Source: an uncultured Prevotellaceae bacterium (GTDB lineage Bacteria; Bacteroidota; Bacteroidia; Bacteroidales; Bacteroidaceae). From it: 64,000 nt of DNA. Position numbers and translations under genes: made by a program. Shown one piece after another: positions 58,499-64,000 of the stretch. The stretch lies in assembly GCA_900314655.1 (NCBI GenBank), contig OMWC01000004.1, forward strand, positions 1 to 64,000, read 5' to 3'. Numbering within the stretch: the stretch's first letter is position 1; each line of letters opens with the position of its first letter. A model generated the notes under the pieces. It saw nothing but the letters and a program-made list of their open reading frames with translations. It was not told where the DNA came from and did no database searches.

Positions 58499-59881
58499 AT
58501 GGCAGCAGAAGAAATGAAAAAAGAAGTGACCGGCCAGCCGGTAGAACTTCAGGAGAAGCAACAGACCCAACAGGAAGCCGCATCACTGCAGGAAAGTCTG
58601 GACGGTCTGAATAAGTTTGGCGGATTCCAACTCCTCAAGGGACTCATTAAGGGTGTTGAGAACATGGATCCCCGCCGTAAAGCCATCAAGAACATCTTCC
58701 TCTCTGATTCAGCATATGCTGATAATCGTAAAAAACTGAAGAATGAGCTGGAACTCTGGGTTTCCATTCTCGACGGTGAAGCTACTGACCCCATGGCAAT
58801 TATCGATTCCTGTAAGGCCAAGTGCCAGAAAGCGGAACAGTGCCTCAGCAACAACCTCTTTGCCATCCACGACGAGCTTCACAAATTAGAGGTAACCTAT
58901 CGTGCCCTTGACTCTTTCTTTGCAAACGCAGGACAAGGCAAAATAGACTGTCTGACCTTGATGAACGTGAACAAGGAAGAACTTGAGTACCACGATTCTG
59001 AGGACACACTCGCTATTCGTGATGAGTTGGAACGTTACTACGACCGTCTGAGCCTGAAGAATAATTACAGTTTGCTTATCGTTCCCGGCTATCTTGGTGA
59101 TACAAACACCATCCGCATGTGGGCCGATACTGCTTACCGTAACAAGGTGATGATGCTCACCGACTTTAAGGACAGCCAAAACTTCAGCATGCTGAAAGAC
59201 GAACTCGATGATGCCAACATGCAAGGACAGGATGCCAAACTGGCTAACGTCGTAATGACTTGTAATTATATCTTAGGCCGTAAGAAATCAGAATTAGCTG
59301 GTGAGGATGACGACCTCTATCTGCCCGCCTCTGCTGCACTGGCCGGCCGTATGACTAATACAGATGAAATTGTTATCGCGCAAGGTGCCGCTGGCAAGAA
59401 ATATGGTACGCTGAGTAACGTAAAAGGGGCTCGCTTAGACCTTCGCAAGTCTGAAATTGCAGCTCTTATCGACCAGGGCGTCATCCCAATGGTTGAGGAA
59501 GACGGTCGCACAATGGCTTTCTCCAACCGTTCACTCTACAACGGTGCTACCATTGGTCTGCAAGAGTATCCTATCGTACGTGTATTCGACTGGATTGGAA
59601 AGGTATTCCAGAACTTCTTCAACGATGAAGCATTCATCAACTGGAACTCTTCTGTCAAGGCTGAGTTGCAGCAGGCCGTTCATGATTTCCTGAGCGACTA
59701 CAAAGGACCAGGCAAACTTATCGAGAACTACAACCTGAAAGGCATCAACCAAGATCCCAAAACCAAAGACATTAAGATCGAGGTGGAACTGAAGCCTTTC
59801 TTTGCCGCAAAGAACTTCTTCATCGAGCTGACCGGACACAACGGACAGGCAGGTGTGGAATGGGATCAGACCGTGCAGTAA
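58499..59881 (+). CDS. tssC: T6SS sheath large subunit TssC
   Basis: 460 aa. Conserved stretches include 'ELELWVSILDGEATDP', 'LPASAALAGRMTNTDEIVIA', 'LIDQGVIPMVEEDGRTMAFS' and 'VKAELQQAVHDFLSDYKGPG'; the C-terminal 'IEVELKPFFAAKNFFIELTG' corresponds to the sheath handshake strands. The acidic N terminus is Gln-rich. The gene order is clpV-tssB-tssC-hcp. Confidence 0.88.
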   Translation: MAAEEMKKEVTGQPVELQEKQQTQQEAASLQESLDGLNKFGGFQLLKGLIKGVENMDPRRKAIKNIFLSDSAYADNRKKLKNELELWVSILDGEATDPMAIIDSCKAKCQKAEQCLSNNLFAIHDELHKLEVTYRALDSFFANAGQGKIDCLTLMNVNKEELEYHDSEDTLAIRDELERYYDRLSLKNNYSLLIVPGYLGDTNTIRMWADTAYRNKVMMLTDFKDSQNFSMLKDELDDANMQGQDAKLANVVMTCNYILGRKKSELAGEDDDLYLPASAALAGRMTNTDEIVIAQGAAGKKYGTLSNVKGARLDLRKSEIAALIDQGVIPMVEEDGRTMAFSNRSLYNGATIGLQEYPIVRVFDWIGKVFQNFFNDEAFINWNSSVKAELQQAVHDFLSDYKGPGKLIENYNLKGINQDPKTKDIKIEVELKPFFAAKNFFIELTGHNGQAGVEWDQTVQ

Positions 59882-59921
59882 TTACTAAGAATAATATTAA
59901 CTTTTAAAACTATTAAAAATT

Positions 59922-60329
59922 ATGGCAACAAGAACAACAACTCTCAATGCAGATGGCATTCAGGAGCGCGAGGTGCTCTACGTACGTTATGAACTGAACC
60001 AGCAGACTGACGTTGAAGGCCAGCCCACAGGTACTACCCGTGGCGGAAAGATTAAAATCAGAGTGAAATCCAACGATGACGGCAACACCGATCTTATGGA
60101 ATGGATGTGCGACACTTATATGAGTAAAAGCGGAACCATTTCGTTCCCCAACCGTCAGGGCGGCGAGATGAAAGCGCTGACTTTCAAGGAAGGCTATCTC
60201 GTGGAATATGCAGAAACCTATGACTCAACCAACTCTCTGCTTCAGTACGAGGAGTTCACAATCTCTGCCAAAGAGATTGCTGTGGGCAATGCTCGCCACA
60301 ACAACCGCTGGACCATCGACAACAACTAA
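59922..60329 (+). CDS. hcp: Hcp tube protein TssD, copy 1
   Basis: 135 aa single-domain tube protein. 'EREVLYVRYELNQQTDVEGQ', 'GTTRGGKIKIRVKSND' and 'LMEWMCDTYMSKSGTISFPN' follow the Bacteroidota TssD fold. It forms stacked hexameric rings inside the sheath. It differs clearly from copies 2 and 3, so it is likely the main structural Hcp. Confidence 0.88.
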   Translation: MATRTTTLNADGIQEREVLYVRYELNQQTDVEGQPTGTTRGGKIKIRVKSNDDGNTDLMEWMCDTYMSKSGTISFPNRQGGEMKALTFKEGYLVEYAETYDSTNSLLQYEEFTISAKEIAVGNARHNNRWTIDNN

Positions 60330-60380
60330 TTCTTCTTAAAAATGGGGAGTTTTCAGTAACTCCCCATTCACAAACAAACA

Positions 60381-60788
60381 ATGGCTTTACAAGGCAAACT
60401 GAAAATCGGCCAGAAGGAGTATGGATCCGTACAGTGCGAATACGAATTCCGACAGGCATGCGATGATACCAGTATGCCTTCTTCACGTCCACGGGGTGGT
60501 ACGCTCACTTTTGTAATGCCTTCCACCAGTGATGACGATCTTTTTTTCTACAAATGGATGTTTAGTAAGACTGAAGCCAAAAACGGAACTTTCACCTTTT
60601 CTGTTTGGGCAAAGCAAAATAAGCAGAGTTACAAGACTCTGGAATTTGAAAATGCTTACTGCATCCAACTGTCTGATTTCTTCAATGACAGTGACAGCCG
60701 CCTGATGTACACTACTGTTACCATTACAGCTGAGATAATCAATGTTGGTAATAGTGACAAGGCTGAATATGATAACGAATGGACCTAA
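60381..60788 (+). CDS. Hcp-like tube protein TssD, copy 2
   Basis: 135 aa. 'LQGKLKIGQKEYGSVQCEYE', 'SRPRGGTLTFVMPSTSDDDL', 'FFYKWMFSKTEAKNGTFTFS', and 'DFFNDSDSRLMYTTVTITAE'. Closely similar to the C-terminal domain of the next gene, which suggests tandem duplication. It may be a second ring type carrying particular effectors, or sit at a defined place in the tube. Confidence 0.85.
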   Translation: MALQGKLKIGQKEYGSVQCEYEFRQACDDTSMPSSRPRGGTLTFVMPSTSDDDLFFYKWMFSKTEAKNGTFTFSVWAKQNKQSYKTLEFENAYCIQLSDFFNDSDSRLMYTTVTITAEIINVGNSDKAEYDNEWT

Positions 60789-60820
60789 ATTTACCTGCTT
60801 ACTAAACATATTTATATAAT

Positions 60821-63103
60821 ATGGATTTCAGTTCAATATTCCAGACACTCACCAAGAGTGCAGAATCCATCAACAGCGCTGTTGGGCAATTGCAAAACCT
60901 GCCTAATGTCTCCAGCTTAAAACTTCCTGGGAACATCTCGCAGTCACTGCAGAATCTCCAGAACGGAGCCAATGTCTTACAGGGTGCTCAACAAAAGCTG
61001 TCTGGTGTAAGCCAAATGTTCCAATCGTTGCCAAGCATCGATCAAGGCAAAGTGTTGCAGGCTCTAGATGCCAGCAAATTCACTGACGGGCTTCAGAACA
61101 TCACTGGCTCGTTGGAAAAAACTTTGCCTAATATTGAAGGAGTAATCAGTAAATACGGCAATGTATGCGAACAGGCACAAGGGAAATTAGGAGACGCCTT
61201 TTCTCAAATACAAGATCAGGCCAATCAAGCCTTCAGTGCTGCACAAGATAAAGCCACCAATGCGTTCGGACAAGTACAGGGAAAAGTGTCTGAAGCATAC
61301 AACGCTGCCCAGAACAAAGCTTCATCATTTCTCAATGACATACAGAATCAGGCAGGTTCAATGGCCAGTGATGCTCAGAACAAACTGAGCAACGCCATCA
61401 ACCAAGTGCAATCCACGGCTAATTCTGCCTATCAAGATGCACAAAACAAACTGACTAGCGCTGTAGGTCAGATACAAGACCAGGCGACCTCTGCCTTCAA
61501 TGAGGCACAAAGTAGTGTTACTAACGCAGTCACTCAGGCACAAGAAAAAGCAGCTGGTCTCGCAGATGCAGCCGGCAACAAGATAAATGAAATTGGCAGT
61601 CAGGCGAACGCAGCATTCAATAGTGCGGAAGAAAAGATGACCAGTTTCGCCAATAATGTACAAGGCAAGGCTGAGAGCTTCGCAAATCAGGCAGAAAGCA
61701 AACTTAATGACCTTGGGAATAAGGCAGAGAACTTTGCAAACAACGTACAAGGAAAGGCTGAGAGCTTTGCTAACCAGGCAGAAAGTAAGCTCAATGACCT
61801 CGGTAATAAGGCAGAGAACTTCGCCAACAACGTTCAAGGAAAGGCTGAGAACTTTGCAAACCAGGCAGAAAGCAAACTCAACGACCTTGGAAACAAGGCG
61901 GAGAACTTCGCCAGTAACGTTCAAGGAAAGGCCGAGAGCTTTGCAAACCAGGCGGAAAGCAAACTCAACGACCTTGGAAACAAGGCTGAGAATTTCGCTG
62001 ACAACGTACAAAATAAAGCAGAAAGTATTGCTAACCAAGCAGAGAAGAAAGTCAACGAATTTGCTGATAACGTAGTAAACAAAGTTGAAGGCATCAAAGA
62101 AAACCTTAGTAACGCATGCGATGCAGCCCAACAGAAAGTCAGCGAAACTGTTGACGGCATTAAAGATACTGTCAGCAATGTCTATAACGATGCAGAAAAA
62201 GCTGTTACAAATGCTGTAGCCGATGCAGAAAAAGCCATTGACGAAGCCTATGACAAAGCTCAGGAAAAAGCAGCGGAAGCCAAGGAAAAAGTAACAGAAG
62301 CTTACAATGAAGCCAAGGAAACCGTCAGCAACGCCGTTGACGAGGCCAAGGAAACCGTCAGCAACGCCTACAACGAAGCCAAGAAAACCGTCAGTGATGC
62401 CGTTGATACAGTCAAGGAAGACATCAGTAAAGCTCAGGATCAGATTAATGAAGTAAGCAAGCAGATTGAGGATGCAGCGGCCAGCGTTAACAAGGCCATC
62501 AATAATATCTCGCAATCCATCAATAGTCTCTCTGACAAGGTACAGAACGCAAAGCAAAAGGCTGCTGAAGCTGCCGACAGGGCTGCTGCAGCTGCCAACA
62601 AAGCCAGTGCGTTTGCTTCTGCTTTGAAAGACACTGAGATAAAGACTCCCGATATAGCCAAGATCAGCAATATCGAAAGCAGCGACAAGGATTATTCAAA
62701 CTTTCATGGTAAGCTTGAAATCGGCAAGCGCAAATACGGTATTGTGCAATGCAGTTACGAATTCAGTCAGGCTGTTGACAGCACAGGCAAACCCGTATCA
62801 CGTCCGAGAGGCGGACAAATTTCTTTCGTAATGCCTTCACGCAGTGACGATGACCTTTTCTTCTACCGCTGGATGTTCAGTAAGACAGAAGTGGAATCAG
62901 GTTTCTTCAAATTTGTGGTCTATTCCCAACAGAACCGCCGCAGTTACAAGACTGTCAACTTCAAAAATGCCTATTGTATAGGTCTGAAAGACTTTTTCAA
63001 TGACAGCGATAGCCGTCTGATGTACAGCACCATCACGATTGTAGCAGAAATCATTACCATCGGTGAGAACGACACGGCTGAATTTGATAATGAGTGGACA
63101 TAG
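60821..63103 (+). CDS. 760-aa repeat-rich protein with C-terminal Hcp domain (copy 3)
   Basis: Residues 1-115 form an N-terminal region rich in Ser/Gln/Leu. Residues about 116-620 are low-complexity amphipathic helix repeats with an 11-residue rhythm (A-x-N-K-A-x-x-A type, as in LEA or apolipoprotein sequences). Within them are four near-identical 29-aa units (residues 276-391; key pattern FANNVQGKAESFANQ, then AESKLNDLGNKAEN) and a diverged fifth; DNA 61646-61993 is an 87-bp tandem repeat. Residues 628-760 are a complete Hcp domain very similar to the preceding gene. No signal peptide or membrane segment. It lies between hcp and vgrG. Could be a tape-measure or tube-linked structural protein, or an effector fused at the N terminus of Hcp. 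Confidence 0.85.
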   Translation: MDFSSIFQTLTKSAESINSAVGQLQNLPNVSSLKLPGNISQSLQNLQNGANVLQGAQQKLSGVSQMFQSLPSIDQGKVLQALDASKFTDGLQNITGSLEKTLPNIEGVISKYGNVCEQAQGKLGDAFSQIQDQANQAFSAAQDKATNAFGQVQGKVSEAYNAAQNKASSFLNDIQNQAGSMASDAQNKLSNAINQVQSTANSAYQDAQNKLTSAVGQIQDQATSAFNEAQSSVTNAVTQAQEKAAGLADAAGNKINEIGSQANAAFNSAEEKMTSFANNVQGKAESFANQAESKLNDLGNKAENFANNVQGKAESFANQAESKLNDLGNKAENFANNVQGKAENFANQAESKLNDLGNKAENFASNVQGKAESFANQAESKLNDLGNKAENFADNVQNKAESIANQAEKKVNEFADNVVNKVEGIKENLSNACDAAQQKVSETVDGIKDTVSNVYNDAEKAVTNAVADAEKAIDEAYDKAQEKAAEAKEKVTEAYNEAKETVSNAVDEAKETVSNAYNEAKKTVSDAVDTVKEDISKAQDQINEVSKQIEDAAASVNKAINNISQSINSLSDKVQNAKQKAAEAADRAAAAANKASAFASALKDTEIKTPDIAKISNIESSDKDYSNFHGKLEIGKRKYGIVQCSYEFSQAVDSTGKPVSRPRGGQISFVMPSRSDDDLFFYRWMFSKTEVESGFFKFVVYSQQNRRSYKTVNFKNAYCIGLKDFFNDSDSRLMYSTITIVAEIITIGENDTAEFDNEWT
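61646..62080 (+). repeat. 87-bp coding tandem repeat, four units plus one diverged
   Basis: Units begin at 61646, 61733, 61820 and 61907 (each TTCGCCAA- or TTTGCAAA-like); the fifth at 61994 is diverged. Identity between units is high enough to allow length change by recombination. Confidence 0.85.
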
Positions 63104-63153
63104 ACCATTGTCCTCTATGATTACCCTAACGATAACAATGAACTGAAAACTCA

Positions 63154-64000
63154 TGTCAATATCCATCAAAAATATCACCTTAGCCATCGACGGAACACAG
63201 TCGAACATGTTCAAGATGGAAATCGACGGTGGCAAATACCGGCTCGACAACTTCACGTTGGTACAGACACTGATGAAGCCCAACACGCTGAAGTTCATCA
63301 TGTACAAAGACCCGGAAGAAGACGTCAACGAACCCCAATTCTCCATTTGCAAGACTATCATTGGAAAGCCTATCAGCCTGACCTTGCAGACAGACCCGAT
63401 GGAACAGGAGATTCCCTCATTCTCCGATGAGGGCAAGACTGCCGACATTGAGTTTGAAGGCATTATCATGTCTGCCTCTGGCAGTCGCCGGGAAAGTCAG
63501 TACATCATCTCCGTGGAGGCCCATACATGGGAAGCCCTCCTCATCGACAATCCCAACTGTAAGTCGTATGAAGACAGCACACTTGAAGATATTGTCAACG
63601 ATGTGATTAACCCTTGTGGACAATTACAGCCAAAGGTCAATCCTCGCTATCAAGACATCATACCTTATACAGTACAATACAACGAAAACAACTACCAGTT
63701 CATCTCTCGTCTGGCTAAACGTTACGGGGAATGGTTCTACAATGATGGCAAGCAACTTGTTTTCGGAAATATGCCCGAGAGTGAGCCCGTACAGCTTGCC
63801 TATCCCTCCAAGGACATTCCTTCCTATAGCATCCGGATGAAGATGCTTCACGTCCCATTCCGCCATGTGGCTTCTTCCTATCAAGAGCATAACAGTTCTT
63901 CGAAAGAAGGCAAGGAAGAGATGGAAAAAGAATACAACGAACTTAACACCAGTGTTTACAACGCCTCCATGGAGAACTACCAGAAAGAGACCTGGCAGAA
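63154..64000 (+). CDS. vgrG: T6SS spike protein VgrG (TssI), cut by window edge
   Basis: 282 codons from ATG 63154 to the window end, no stop. The N-terminal part matches the gp27-like hub domain: 'MFKMEIDGGKYRLDNFTLVQ', 'YIISVEAHTWEALLIDNPNC', and the VgrG landmark 'TVQYNENNYQFISRLAKRYG' followed by 'EWFYNDGKQLVFG'. It forms the trimeric spike at the tip of the Hcp tube. The needle domain and any effector extension lie beyond the window. Confidence 0.88.

Noticed and set aside
60821..62700. Reading the repeat region as LEA stress proteins or a collagen-like adhesin
   Set aside because: No signal peptide or anchor, and it is fused to an Hcp domain within a T6SS operon; the LEA likeness is compositional.

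Overview
The window looks like a chromosomal contig of a Prevotella-like member of the Bacteroidales. The evidence is: SusC/SusD genes; many promoters of the Bacteroidota type (TAnnTTTG at -7, often TTTG about 20 nt upstream); a gldH-family lipoprotein gene; a DUF4923-type lipoprotein; an UpxY-type NusG paralogue; and a type VI secretion cluster in the arrangement I associate with subtype iii. The genus is an inference.

Layout. 1-14005 is a glycan-use region: SusC tail, SusD, a glycerophosphodiester phosphodiesterase and a GH92 mannosidase on the plus strand. They converge on a minus-strand operon of GH89 N-acetylglucosaminidase, an HGSNAT-like membrane acetyltransferase, GH28, and a histidine-phosphatase/GH92 fusion. 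14006-22992 holds an outer-membrane barrel, a secreted protein of unknown role, a nucleotidyltransferase remnant, a 393-aa gene of unknown function, and a VapE-like / DUF4248-like / HU-like cassette with several inverted repeats. 22993-26052 holds LOG, MFS and MaoC genes. 26123-31597 is a GH28 + GH106 + lactaldehyde dehydrogenase unit that fits rhamnogalacturonan and L-rhamnose use. 31598-33022 is gene-poor and repeat-rich. 33023-39933 is an AT-rich four-gene restriction-modification operon of LlaJI type (two C5-methyltransferases, McrB-like and McrC-like subunits), preceded by a long structured leader. 40782-48223 holds a small peptide ORF, an esterase, a sugar porter, metF, holB, ricT and gldH. 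48235-54613 is the cell-shape operon (standalone IMP cyclohydrolase, mreB, mreC, mreD, PBP2, rodA; minus strand). 54887-64000 is a T6SS operon led by a NusG-family antiterminator: upxY-like, clpV, tssB, tssC, hcp, a second hcp, a 760-aa repeat-rich hcp fusion, and vgrG cut by the window edge.

Most unusual items: (1) the 760-aa protein with about 620 residues of amphipathic repeats ahead of a full Hcp domain, sitting between tube and spike genes, where contractile systems usually encode a tape-measure or cargo protein; (2) an antiterminator heading a T6SS operon rather than a capsule locus; (3) a dispersed GC-rich palindromic element, present between genes and also in frame inside at least four proteins; (4) a GCGTCATGACGC palindrome (two head-to-head GACGC sites) in the leader of the LlaJI-like operon; (5) two candidate small RNAs and a 33-aa peptide gene with its own promoter. 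All calls are by eye; no database or folding program was run.
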